Of a stretch of 64,000 bases of DNA, positions 51,634 to 64,000 are shown piece after piece. Position 1 is the first letter of the stretch. Every line of letters starts with the position of its first letter. The stretch is from Balanoglossus misakiensis. Taxonomy: Eukaryota > Hemichordata. Made by a program: the position numbers and the translations under genes. Below the pieces are notes generated by a model. It made no database searches and was not told where the DNA came from. It worked only from the letters and a program-made list of their open reading frames with translations. Location of the stretch: positions 2,046,001-2,110,000 of the forward strand of contig CM082585.2 in the NCBI GenBank assembly GCA_040954595.2. The letters are read 5' to 3'.

Positions 51634-54532
51634 TTTTCCATTAGACTCTGTAGATCGACGGATAGTTCTAAAATTTCCATGGTTGCTTCCAAACAGCCTC
51701 GTTTATTTACGGAATTCTGTTTTGAGGCGCAGAACACGTAATAGGCCTATGCGCATAAGAAAGTTTTCCACCAGACTCTGTAGATCGACGGATAGTTGTA
51801 AAATTTACATGGTTGCTTCCAAATACAGCCTCGTTTATTTAGCGGTTTCTGTTGTGATGCGCATAATACATAGATAGGCCTATGCGCATAAGAACGTTTT
51901 CGACTAGACTCTGTAGATCGACGGATAGTTCTAAAATTTCCATGGTTGCTTCCAAACAGCCTCGTTTATTTACCGAATTCTGTTGTGAGGCGCAGAACAC
52001 GTAATAGGCCTATGCGCATAAGAAAGTTTTCCACCAGACTCTGTAGATCGACGGATAGTTGTAAAATTTACATGGTTGCTTCCAAATACAACCTCGTTTA
52101 TTTAGCGGTTTCTGTTGTGATGCGCATAATACATAGATAGGCCTATGCGCATAAGAACGTTTTCGACTAGACTCTGTAGATCGACGGATAGTTCTAAAAT
52201 TTCCATGGTTGCTTCCAAACAGCCTCGTTTATTTACCGAATTCTGTTGTGAGGCGCAGAACACGTAATAGGCCTATGCGCAAAAGAAACTTTTCCACCAG
52301 ACTCTGTAGATCGACGGATAGTTGTAAAATTTCCATGGTTGTTTCCAAACAGCCTCGTTTATTTACCGAATTCTGTTGTGATGCGTAGAACACATACATA
52401 TGCCTTTGCGCATAAGAAATTTTTCCACTAGACTCCGTAGATCGACGGATAGTTCTAAAATTTCCATGGTTGCTTCCAAACAAAGCATCGTTTGTTTACA
52501 AAATTCTGTTGTGATGCGCAGAACACATAGAGAGGCCTATGCGCATAAGAAAGTTTTCCACTAGACTCTGTATATCGACGGATAGTTCTAAAATTTCCAT
52601 GGTTGCTTCCAAACACATCCTCGTTTGTTTACAAAATTATGTTGTGATGCGCATAATACATAGATAGGCCTATGCGCATAAGAACGTTTTCCAGTAGACT
52701 CTGTAGATCGACGGATAGTTCTAAAATTTCCATGGTTGCTTCCAAACAGCCTCGTTTATTTACCGAATTCTGTTGTGATGCGTAGAATACATACATATGC
52801 CTATGCGCATAAGAAATTTTACCACTAGACTCCGTAGATCGACGGATAGTTCTAAAATTTCCATGGTTGCTTCCAAACAAAGCATCGTTTGTTTACAAAA
52901 TTCTGTTGTGATGCGCAGAACATATAGATAGGCCTATGCGCATATGAACGTTTTCCACTATACTCTGTAGATCGACGGATAGTTCTAAAATTTCCATGGT
53001 TGCTTCCAAACAGCCTCGTTTATTTACAGAATTCTGTTGTGAGACGCAGAACACATACATATGCCTATGCGCATAAGAAATTTTTCCACTAGACTCCGTA
53101 GATCGACGGATAGTTGTAAAATTTACATGGTTGCTTCCAAATACAGCCTCGTTTATTTAGCGATTTCTGTTGTGATGCGCATAATACATAGATAGGCCTA
53201 TGCGCATAAGAACGTTTTTCACTAGACTCTGTAGATCGACGGATAGTTCTAAAATTTCCATGGTTGCTTCCAAACAGCCTCTTTTATTTACCGAATTCTG
53301 TTGTGAGGCGCAGAACACGTAATAGGCCTATGCGCATAAGAGACTTTTCCACCAGACTCTGTAGATCGACGGATAGTTGTAAAATTTCCATGGTTGTTTC
53401 CAAACAGCCTCGTTTATTTACCGAATTCTGTTGTGATGCGTAGAACACATACATATGCCTATGCGCATAAGAAATTTTTCCACTAGACTCCGTAGATCGA
53501 CGGATAGTTCTAAAATTTCCATGGTTGCTTCCAAACAAAGCATCGTTTGTTTACAAAATTCTGTTGTGATGCGCAGAACACATAGAGAGGCCTATGCGCA
53601 TATGAACGTTTTCCACTAGACTCTGTATATCGACGGATAGTTCTAAAATTTCCATGGTTGCTTCCAAACACATCCTCGTTTGTTTACAAAATTCTGTTGT
53701 GATGCGCATAATACATAGATAGGCCTATGCGCATAAGAACGTTTTCCACTAGACTCTGTAGATCGACGGATAGTTCTAAAATTTCCATGGTTGCTTCCAA
53801 ACAGCCTCGTTTATTTACAGAATTCTGTTGTGAGACGCAGAACACATACATATGCCTATGCGCATAAGAAATTTTTCCACTAGACTCCGTAGATCGACGG
53901 ATAGTTGTAAAATTTACATGGTTGCTTCCAAATACAGCCTCGTTTATTTAGCGATTTCTGTTGTGATGCGCATAATACATAGATAGGCCTATGCGCATAA
54001 GAACGTTTTTCACTAGACTCTGTAGATCGACGGATAGTTCTAAAATTTCCATGGTTGCTTCCAAACAGCCTCTTTTATTTACCGAATTCTGTTGTGAGGC
54101 GCAGAACACGTAATAGGCCTATGCGCATAAGAGACTTTTCCACCAGACTCTGTAGATCGACGGATAGTTGTAAAATTTCCATGGTTGTTTCCAAACAGCC
54201 TCGTTTATTTACCGAATTCTGTTGTGATGCGTAGAACACATACATATGCCTATGCGCATAAGAAATTTTTCCACTAGACTCCGTAGATCGACGGATAGTT
54301 CTAAAATTTCCATGGTTGCTTCCAAACAAAGCATCGTTTGTTTACAAAATTCTGTTGTGATGCGCAGAACACATAGAGAGGCCTATGCGCATATGAACGT
54401 TTTCCACTAGACTCTGTATATCGACGGATAGTTCTAAAATTTCCATGGTTGCTTCCAAACACATCCTCGTTTGTTTACAAAATTCTGTTGCGATGCGCAT
54501 AATACATAGATAGGCCTATGCGCATAAGAACG
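51634..54532. repeat. 2899 bp tandem higher-order repeat (22 monomers), copy 1
   Basis: Markers CCATTAGACTC (51638/54537), GCGTAGAATACATAC (52780/55679), GCCTTTGCGCATAAG (about 52403/55302) and CTTTTATTTACC (about 53281/56180) are each 2899 bp apart. The copies are nearly identical; one difference is AAATACAACC at about 52084 versus AAATACAGCC at about 54983. Each copy contains an internal 791 bp (6-monomer) tandem duplication (53284 to 54075). Confidence 0.9.
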
Positions 54533-57431
54533 TTTTCCATTAGACTCTGTAGATCGACGGATAGTTCTAAAATTTCCATGGTTGCTTCCAAACAGCCTCG
54601 TTTATTTACGGAATTCTGTTTTGAGGCGCAGAACACGTAATAGGCCTATGCGCATAAGAAAGTTTTCCACCAGACTCTGTAGATCGACGGATAGTTGTAA
54701 AATTTACATGGTTGCTTCCAAATACAGCCTCGTTTATTTAGCGGTTTCTGTTGTGATGCGCATAATACATAGATAGGCCTATGCGCATAAGAACGTTTTC
54801 GACTAGACTCTGTAGATCGACGGATAGTTCTAAAATTTCCATGGTTGCTTCCAAACAGCCTCGTTTATTTACCGAATTCTGTTGTGAGGCGCAGAACACG
54901 TAATAGGCCTATGCGCATAAGAAAGTTTTCCACCAGACTCTGTAGATCGACGGATAGTTGTAAAATTTACATGGTTGCTTCCAAATACAGCCTCGTTTAT
55001 TTAGCGGTTTCTGTTGTGATGCGCATAATACATAGATAGGCCTATGCGCATAAGAACGTTTTCGACTAGACTCTGTAGATCGACGGATAGTTCTAAAATT
55101 TCCATGGTTGCTTCCAAACAGCCTCGTTTATTTACCGAATTCTGTTGTGAGGCGCAGAACACGTAATAGGCCTATGCGCAAAAGAAACTTTTCCACCAGA
55201 CTCTGTAGATCGACGGATAGTTGTAAAATTTCCATGGTTGTTTCCAAACAGCCTCGTTTATTTACCGAATTCTGTTGTGATGCGTAGAACACATACATAT
55301 GCCTTTGCGCATAAGAAATTTTTCCACTAGACTCCGTAGATCGACGGATAGTTCTAAAATTTCCATGGTTGCTTCCAAACAAAGCATCGTTTGTTTACAA
55401 AATTCTGTTGTGATGCGCAGAACACATAGAGAGGCCTATGCGCATAAGAAAGTTTTCCACTAGACTCTGTATATCGACGGATAGTTCTAAAATTTCCATG
55501 GTTGCTTCCAAACACATCCTCGTTTGTTTACAAAATTATGTTGTGATGCGCATAATACATAGATAGGCCTATGCGCATAAGAACGTTTTCCAGTAGACTC
55601 TGTAGATCGACGGATAGTTCTAAAATTTCCATGGTTGCTTCCAAACAGCCTCGTTTATTTACCGAATTCTGTTGTGATGCGTAGAATACATACATATGCC
55701 TATGCGCATAAGAAATTTTACCACTAGACTCCGTAGATCGACGGATAGTTCTAAAATTTCCATGGTTGCTTCCAAACAAAGCATCGTTTGTTTACAAAAT
55801 TCTGTTGTGATGCGCAGAACATATAGATAGGCCTATGCGCATATGAACGTTTTCCACTATACTCTGTAGATCGACGGATAGTTCTAAAATTTCCATGGTT
55901 GCTTCCAAACAGCCTCGTTTATTTACAGAATTCTGTTGTGAGACGCAGAACACATACATATGCCTATGCGCATAAGAAATTTTTCCACTAGACTCCGTAG
56001 ATCGACGGATAGTTGTAAAATTTACATGGTTGCTTCCAAATACAGCCTCGTTTATTTAGCGATTTCTGTTGTGATGCGCATAATACATAGATAGGCCTAT
56101 GCGCATAAGAACGTTTTTCACTAGACTCTGTAGATCGACGGATAGTTCTAAAATTTCCATGGTTGCTTCCAAACAGCCTCTTTTATTTACCGAATTCTGT
56201 TGTGAGGCGCAGAACACGTAATAGGCCTATGCGCATAAGAGACTTTTCCACCAGACTCTGTAGATCGACGGATAGTTGTAAAATTTCCATGGTTGTTTCC
56301 AAACAGCCTCGTTTATTTACCGAATTCTGTTGTGATGCGTAGAACACATACATATGCCTATGCGCATAAGAAATTTTTCCACTAGACTCCGTAGATCGAC
56401 GGATAGTTCTAAAATTTCCATGGTTGCTTCCAAACAAAGCATCGTTTGTTTACAAAATTCTGTTGTGATGCGCAGAACACATAGAGAGGCCTATGCGCAT
56501 ATGAACGTTTTCCACTAGACTCTGTATATCGACGGATAGTTCTAAAATTTCCATGGTTGCTTCCAAACACATCCTCGTTTGTTTACAAAATTCTGTTGTG
56601 ATGCGCATAATACATAGATAGGCCTATGCGCATAAGAACGTTTTCCACTAGACTCTGTAGATCGACGGATAGTTCTAAAATTTCCATGGTTGCTTCCAAA
56701 CAGCCTCGTTTATTTACAGAATTCTGTTGTGAGACGCAGAACACATACATATGCCTATGCGCATAAGAAATTTTTCCACTAGACTCCGTAGATCGACGGA
56801 TAGTTGTAAAATTTACATGGTTGCTTCCAAATACAGCCTCGTTTATTTAGCGATTTCTGTTGTGATGCGCATAATACATAGATAGGCCTATGCGCATAAG
56901 AACGTTTTTCACTAGACTCTGTAGATCGACGGATAGTTCTAAAATTTCCATGGTTGCTTCCAAACAGCCTCTTTTATTTACCGAATTCTGTTGTGAGGCG
57001 CAGAACACGTAATAGGCCTATGCGCATAAGAGACTTTTCCACCAGACTCTGTAGATCGACGGATAGTTGTAAAATTTCCATGGTTGTTTCCAAACAGCCT
57101 CGTTTATTTACCGAATTCTGTTGTGATGCGTAGAACACATACATATGCCTATGCGCATAAGAAATTTTTCCACTAGACTCCGTAGATCGACGGATAGTTC
57201 TAAAATTTCCATGGTTGCTTCCAAACAAAGCATCGTTTGTTTACAAAATTCTGTTGTGATGCGCAGAACACATAGAGAGGCCTATGCGCATATGAACGTT
57301 TTCCACTAGACTCTGTATATCGACGGATAGTTCTAAAATTTCCATGGTTGCTTCCAAACACATCCTCGTTTGTTTACAAAATTCTGTTGTGATGCGCATA
57401 ATACATAGATAGGCCTATGCGCATAAGAACG
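54533..57431. repeat. 2899 bp tandem higher-order repeat, copy 2
   Basis: Directly follows copy 1, with the same internal 791 bp duplication (56183 to 56974). The right-hand limit is approximate because related sequence continues to about 57740. Confidence 0.9.
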
Positions 57432-57759
57432 TTTTCCACTAGACTCTGTAGATCGACGGATAGTTCTAAAATTTCCATGGTTGCTTCCAAACAGCCTCGT
57501 TTATTTACAGAATTCTGTTGTGAGACGCAGAACACATACATATGCCTATGCGCATAAGAAATTTTTCCACTAGACTCCGTAGATCGACGGATAGTTGTAA
57601 AATTTACATGGTTGCTTCCAAATACAGCCTCGTTTATTTAGCGATTTCTGTTGTGATGCGCATAATACATAGATAGGCCTATGCGCATAAGAACGTTTTT
57701 CACTAGACTCTGTAGATCGACGGATAGTTCTAAAATTTCCATGGTTGCTTCAAAACACA

Positions 57760-60700
57760 TCCTCGTTTGTTTACAAAATTCTGTTGTGATGCGCATAATA
57801 CATAGATAGGCCTATGCGCATAAGAACGTTTTCCACTAGACTCTGTAGATCGACGGATAGTTCTAAAATTTCCATGGTTGCTTCCAAACAGCCTCGTTTA
57901 TTTACCGAATTCTCTTGTGAGGCGCAGAACACGTAATAGGCCTATGCGCATAAGAAACTTTTCCACCAGACTCGGTAGATCGACAGACAGTTGTAAAATT
58001 TCCATGGTTGTTTCCAAACAGCCTCGTTTATTTACCGAATTCTGTTGTGATGCGTAGAACACATACATATGCCTATGCGCATAAGAAATTTTTCCACTAG
58101 ACTCCGTAGATCGACGGATAGTTCTAAAATTTCCATGGTTGCTTCCAAACAAAGCATCGTTTGTATACAAAATTCTGTTGTGATGCGCAGAACAAATAGA
58201 GAGGCCTATGCGCATAAGAACGTTTTCCACTGGACTCTGTATATCGACGGATAGTTCTAAAATGTCCATGGTTGCTTCCAAGCACATCCTCGTTTGTTTA
58301 CAAAATTATGTTGTGATGCGCATAATACATAGATAGGCCTATGCGCATAAGAACGTTTTCCAGTAGACTCTGTAGATCGACGGATAGTTCTAAAATTTCC
58401 ATGGTTGCTTCCAAACAGCCTCGTTTATTTACCGAATTCTGTTGTGATGCGTAGAATACATACATATGCCTATGCGCATAAGAAATTTTACCACTAGACT
58501 CCGTAGATCGACGGATAGTTCTAAAATTTCCATGGTTGCTTCCAAACAAAGCATCGTTTGTTTACAAAATTCTGTTGTGATGCGCAGAACACATAGATAG
58601 GCCTATGCGCATATGAACGTTTTCCACTATACTCTGTAGATCGACGGATAGTTCTAAAATTTCCATGGTTGCTTCCAAACAGCCTCGTTTATTTACAGAA
58701 TTCTGTTGTGAGACGCAGAACACATACATATGCCTATGCGCATAAGAAATTTTTCCACTAGACTCCGTAGATCGACGGATAGTTGTAAAATTTACATGGT
58801 TGCTTCCAAATACAGCCTCGTTTATTTAGCGATTTCTGTTGTGATGCGCATAATACATAGATAGGCCTATGCGCATAAGAACGTTTTTCACTATACTCTG
58901 TAGATCGACGGATAGTTCTAAAATTTCCATGGTTGCTTCCAAACAGCCTCGTTTATTTACCGAATTCTGTTGTGAGGCGCAGAACACGTAATAGGCCTAT
59001 GCGCAAAAGAAACTTTTCCACCAGACTCTGTAGATCGACGGATAGTTGTAAAATTTCCATGGTTGTTTCCAAACAGCCTCGTTTATTTACCGAATTCTGT
59101 TGTGATGCGTAGAACACATACATATGCCTTTGCGCATAAGAAATTTTTCCACTAGACTCCGTAGATCGACGGATAGTTCTAAAATTTCCATGGTTGCTTC
59201 CAAACAAAGCATCGTTTGTATACAAAATTCTGTTGTGATGCGCAGAACAAATAGAGAGGCCTATGCGCATAAGAACGTTTTCCACTGGACTCTGTATATC
59301 GACGGATAGTTCTAAAATTTCCATGGTTGCTTCCAAGCACATCCTCGTTTGTTTACAAAATTATGTTGTGATGCGCATAATACATAGATAGGCCTATGCG
59401 CATAAGAACGTTTTCCAGTAGACTCTGTAGATCGACGGATAGTTCTAAAATTTCCATGGTTGCTTCCAAACAGCCTCGTTTATTTACCGAATTCTGTTGT
59501 GATGCGTAGAATACATACATATGCCTATGCGCATAAGAAATTTTACCACTAGACTCCGTAGATCGACGGATAGTTCTAAAATTTCCATGGTTGCTTCCAA
59601 ACAAAGCATCGTTTGTTTACAAAATTCTGTTGTGATGCGCAGAACACATAGATAGGCCTATGCGCATATGAACGTTTTCCACTATACTCTGTAGATCGAC
59701 GGATAGTTCTAAAATTTCCATGGTTGCTTCCAAACAGCCTCGTTTATTTACAGAATTCTGTTGTGAGACGCAGAACACATACATATGCCTATGCGCATAA
59801 GAAATTTTTCCACTAGACTCCGTAGATCGACGGATAGTTGTAAAATTTACATGGTTGCTTCCAAATACAGCCTCGTTTATTTAGCGATTTCTGTTGTGAT
59901 GCGCATAATACATAGATAGGCCTATGCGCATAAGAACGTTTTTCACTATACTCTGTAGATCGACGGATAGTTCTAAAATTTCCATGGTTGCTTCCAAACA
60001 GCCTCGTTTATTTACCGAATTCTGTTGTGAGGCGCAGAACACGTAATAGGCCTATGCGCAAAAGAAACTTTTCCACCAGACTCTGTAGATCGACGGATAG
60101 TTGTAAAATTTCCATGGTTGTTTCCAAACAGCCTCGTTTATTTACCGAATTCTGTTGTGATGCGTAGAACACATACATATGCCTTTGCGCATAAGAAATT
60201 TTTCCACTAGACTCCGTAGATCGACGGATAGTTCTAAAATTTCCATGGTTGCTTCCAAACAAAGCATCGTTTGTTTACAAAATTCTGTTGTGATGCGCAG
60301 AACACATAGAGAGGCCTATGCGCATAAGAAAGTTTTCCACTAGACTCTGTATATCGACGGATAGTTCTAAAATTTCCATGGTTGCTTCCAAACACATCCT
60401 CGTTTGTTTACAAAATTATGTTGTGATGCGCATAATACATAGATAGGCCTATGCGCATAAGAACGTTTTCCAGTAGACTCTGTAGATCGACGGATAGTTC
60501 TAAAATTTCCATGGTTGCTTCCAAACAGCCTCGTTTATTTACCGAATTCTGTTGTGATGCGTAGAATACATACATATGCCTATGCGCATAAGAAATTTTA
60601 CCACTAGACTCCGTAGATCGACGGATAGTTCTAAAATTTCCATGGTTGCTTCCAAACAAAGCATCGTTTGTTTACAAAATTCTGTTGTGATGCGCAGAAC

Positions 60701-63250
60701 ACATAGATAGGCCTATGCGCATATGAACGTTTTCCACTATACTCTGTAGATCGACGGATAGTTCTAAAATTTCCATGGTTGCTTCCAAACAGCCTCGTTT
60801 ATTTACAGAATTCTGTTGTGAGACGCAGAACACATACATATGCCTATGCGCATAAGAAATTTTTCCACTAGACTCCGTAGATCGACGGATAGTTGTAAAA
60901 TTTACATGGTTGCTTCCAAATACAGCCTCGTTTATTTAGCGATTTCTGTTGTGATGCGCATAATACATAGATAGGCCTATGCGCATAAGAACGTTTTTCA
61001 CTAGACTCTGTAGATCGACGGATAGTTCTAAAATTTCCATGGTTGCTTCCAAACAGCCTCTTGTATTTACCGAATTCTGTTGTGAGGCGCAGAACACGTA
61101 ATAGGCCTATGCGCATAAGAGACTTTTCCACCAGACTCTGTAGATCGACGGATAGTTGTAAAATTTCCATGGTTGTTTCCAAACAGCCTCGTTTATTTAC
61201 CGAATTCTGTTGTGATGCGTAGAACACATACATATGCCTATGCGCATAAGAAATTTTTCCACTAGACTCCGTAGATCGACGGATAGTTCTAAAATTTCCA
61301 TGGTTGCTTCCAAACAAAGCATCGTTTGTTTACAAAATTCTGTTGTGATGCGCAGAACACATAGAGAGGCCTATGCGCATATGAACGTTTTCCACTAGAC
61401 TCTGTATATCGACGGATAGTTCTAAAATTTCCATGGTTGCTTCCAAACACATCCTCGTTTGTTTACAAAATTCTGTTGTGATGCGCATAATACATAGATA
61501 GGCCTATGCGCATAAGAACGTTTTCCACTAGACTCTGTAGATCGACGGATAGTTCTAAAATTTCCATGGTTGCTTCCAAACAGCCTCGTTTATTTACCGA
61601 ATTCTCTTGTGAGGCGCAGAACACGTAATAGGCCTATGCGCATAAGAAACTTTTCCACCAGACTCGGTAGATCGACAGACAGTTGTAAAATTTCCATGGT
61701 TGTTTCCAAACAGCCTCGTTTATTTACCCAATTCTGTTGTGATGCGTAGAACACATACATATGCCTATGCGCATAAGAAATTTTTCCACTAGACTCCGTA
61801 GATCGACGGATAGTTCTAAAATGTCCATGGTTGCTTCCAAACAAAGCATCGTTTGTATACAAAATTCTGTTGTGATGCGCAGAACAAATAGAGAGGCCTA
61901 TGCGCATAAGAACGTTTTCCACTGGACTCTGTATATCGACGGATAGTTCTAAAATTTCCATGGTTGCTTCCAAGCACATCCTCGTTTGTTTACAAAATTA
62001 TGTTGTGATGCGCATAATACATAGATAGGCCTATGCGCATAAGAACGTTTTCCAGTAGACTCTGTAGATCGACGGATAGTTCTAAAATTTCCATGGTTGC
62101 TTCCAAACAGCCTCGTTTATTTACCGAATTCTGTTGTGATGCGTAGAATACATACATATGCCTATGCGCATAAGAAATTTTACCACTAGACTCCGTAGAT
62201 CGACGGATAGTTCTAAAATTTCCATGGTTGCTTCCAAACAAAGCATCGTTTGTTTACAAAATTCTGTTGTGATGCGCAGAACACATAGATAGGCCTATGC
62301 GCATATGAACGTTTTCCACTATACTCTGTAGATCGACGGATAGTTCTAAAATTTCCATGGTTGCTTCCAAACAGCCTCGTTTATTTACAGAATTCTGTTG
62401 TGAGACGCAGAACACATACATATGCCTATGCGCATAAGAAATTTTTCCACTAGACTCCGTAGATCGACGGATAGTTGTAAAATTTACATGGTTGCTTCCA
62501 AATACAGCCTCGTTTATTTAGCGATTTCTGTTGTGATGCGCATAATACATAGATAGGCCTATGCGCATAAGAACGTTTTTCACTATACTCTGTAGATCGA
62601 CGGATAGTTCTAAAATTTCCATGGTTGCTTCCAAACAGCCTCGTTTATTTACCGAATTCTGTTGTGAGGCGCAGAACACGTAATAGGCCTATGCGCATAA
62701 GAGACTTTTCCACCAGACTCTGTAGATCGACGGATAGTTGTAAAATTTCCATGGTTGTTTCCAAACAGCCTCGTTTATTTACCGAATTCTGTTGTGATGC
62801 GTAGAACACATACATATGCCTATGCGCATAAGAAATTTTTCCACTAGACTCCGTAGATCGACGGATAGTTCTAAAATTTCCATGGTTGCTTCCAAACAAA
62901 GCATCGTTTGTTTACAAAATTCTGTTGTGATGCGCAGAACATATAGAGAGGCCTATGCGCATATGAACGTTTTCCACTAGACTCTGTATATCGACGGATA
63001 GTTCTAAAATTTCCATGGTTGCTTCCAAACACATCCTCGTTTGTTTACAAAATTCTGTTGTGATGCGCATAATACATAGATAGTCCTATGCGCATAAGAA
63101 CGTTTTCCACTAGACTCTGTAGATCGACGGATAGTTCTAAAATTTCCATGGTTGCTTCCAAACAGCCTCGTTTATTTACCGAATTCTCTTGTGAGGCGCA
63201 GAACACGTAATAGGCCTATGCGCATAAGAAACTTTTCCACCAGACTCTGT
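57760..63250. repeat. 1055 bp (8-monomer) higher-order repeat run
   Basis: GCGTAGAATACATAC marks the unit at 58449, 59504 and 60559 (1055 bp apart) and then 62141 (1582 bp = 12 monomers). Units also carry GTTTGTATACAAAATTC, ACAAATAGAGAGG, CACTGGACTC and CCAAGCACATCC in some copies. The 12-monomer spacing shows one unit extended by a 4-monomer (527 bp) insertion. Confidence 0.85.
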
Positions 63251-64000
63251 AGATCGACAGACAGTTGTAAAATTTCCATGGTTGTTTCCAAACAGCCTCG
63301 TTTATATACCGAATTCTGTTGTGATGCGTAGAACACATACATATGCCTATGCGCATAAGAAATTTTTCCACTAGACTCCGTAGATCGACGGATAGTTCTA
63401 AAATTTCCATGGTTGCTTCCAAACAAAGCATCGTTTGTATACAAAATTCTGTTGTGATGCGCAGAACAAATAGAGAGGCCTATGCGCATAAGAACGTTTT
63501 CCACTAGACTCTGTAGATCGACGGATAGTTCTAAAATTTCCATGGTTGCTTCCAAACACATCCTCGTTTGTTTACAAAATTCTGTTGTGATGCGCAGAAC
63601 ACATAGATAGGCCTATGCGCATAAGAACGTTTTCCACTAGACTCTGTAGATCGACGGATAGTTCTAAAATTTCCATGGTTGCTTCCAAACAGCCTCGTTT
63701 ATTTACCGAATTCTGTTGTGAGGCGCAGAACACGTAATAGGCCTATGCGCATCAGAAACTTTTCCACCAGACTCTGTAGATCGACGGATAGTTGTAAAAT
63801 TTCCATGGTTGTTTCCAAACAGCCTCGTTTATTTACCGAATTCTGTTGTGATGCGTAGAACACATACATATGCCTATGCGCATAAGAAATTTTTCCACTA
63901 GACTCCGTAGATCGACGGATAGTTCTAAAATTTCCATGGTTGCTTCCAAACAAAGCATCGTTTGTTTACAAAATTCTGTTGTGATGCGCAGAACACATAG

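Larger units (their letters stand above)
30672..64000. repeat. Satellite array, right block (same family)
   Basis: The same satellite resumes in the same orientation and in exact phase after the 4.7 kb insertion, and runs off the window end. The first 2 bases are the second copy of the TA target duplication; the interrupted monomer continues with GGCATATGTGAATAAG. Subfamily use drifts along the block. 31-42 kb resembles the left block. From about 38.5 kb a variant with GATGTGCATAACACATGATAGG appears. From 48 kb units with GCGTAGAACACATACATATG, AAAGCATCG and CGCATAATACATAG dominate. No gene, RNA gene or second mobile element was found inside it. Confidence 0.97.

Overview
This window is eukaryotic (most likely metazoan) satellite DNA. 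It holds no recognisable conserved protein gene, rRNA, tRNA or CRISPR array. About 59.3 kb (1-25978 and 30672-64000) is one head-to-tail tandem array of a roughly 131-132 bp monomer (observed unit lengths about 129-135 bp), around 450 copies. Every monomer has the same order of landmarks: GCCTCGTTTRTTTAC, a GAATTC/AAATTC block, GATGCGCAGAACACA, ATAGGCCTATGCGCATA, GTTTTCCAC, CTGTAGATCGA, CCATGG, and TTGCTTCCAAACA. Species cannot be assigned from the sequence.

The array is not homogeneous. Subfamily monomers are arranged in nested higher-order repeats (HORs) whose periods are near-integer multiples of the monomer. Periods seen are 396 (3-mer), 527 (4-mer), 791 (6-mer), 913/919 (7-mer), 1055 (8-mer), 1319 (10-mer), 1719 (13-mer), 1838/1851 (14-mer), 1975 (15-mer), 2635 (20-mer), 2899 (22-mer), 3948 (30-mer) and 4203 bp (32-mer). 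Composition changes along the window. 1-9 kb is dominated by 2635/4203/1838 bp duplications. 9.4-14.6 kb is a 1851 bp tandem duplication made of 3-mers. 17-25 kb has 3948/4861/1319/913 bp duplications. 31-42.5 kb has repeated blocks of about 2-3 kb and a 919 bp duplication. 43.4-47 kb is rich in simple monomeric runs. 48-51 kb has a 13-mer duplication. 51.6-64 kb has a near-identical 2899 bp tandem duplication followed by 8-mers.

The array is interrupted once, by a 4693 bp insertion at 25979-30671. It has perfect 13 bp terminal inverted repeats beginning CACTGCAAA, is flanked by a TA target duplication, and lies exactly inside a satellite monomer; paralogous empty sites occur elsewhere in the array. 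Near both ends the element carries arrays of 16 bp imperfect palindromes (GGYTTG-N4-CAAACC type). On the left they are spaced about 32 bp apart, and a long stem-loop lies just inside the left end. The interior holds a 70 bp minisatellite (10.6 near-identical copies), two further internal repeat families, a C16 tract, and a CpG-rich, TATA-containing segment near the right end. From that segment a short minus-strand spliced ORF could be read; this is tentative. No transposase was recognised, so the element is probably non-autonomous. The family is uncertain: CMC-like/Mirage-like or Tc1/mariner-like are the options compatible with a TA duplication.

The many 60-149 codon open frames in the satellite are by-products of a monomer length divisible by three (132 = 44 codons) and are not annotated as genes.
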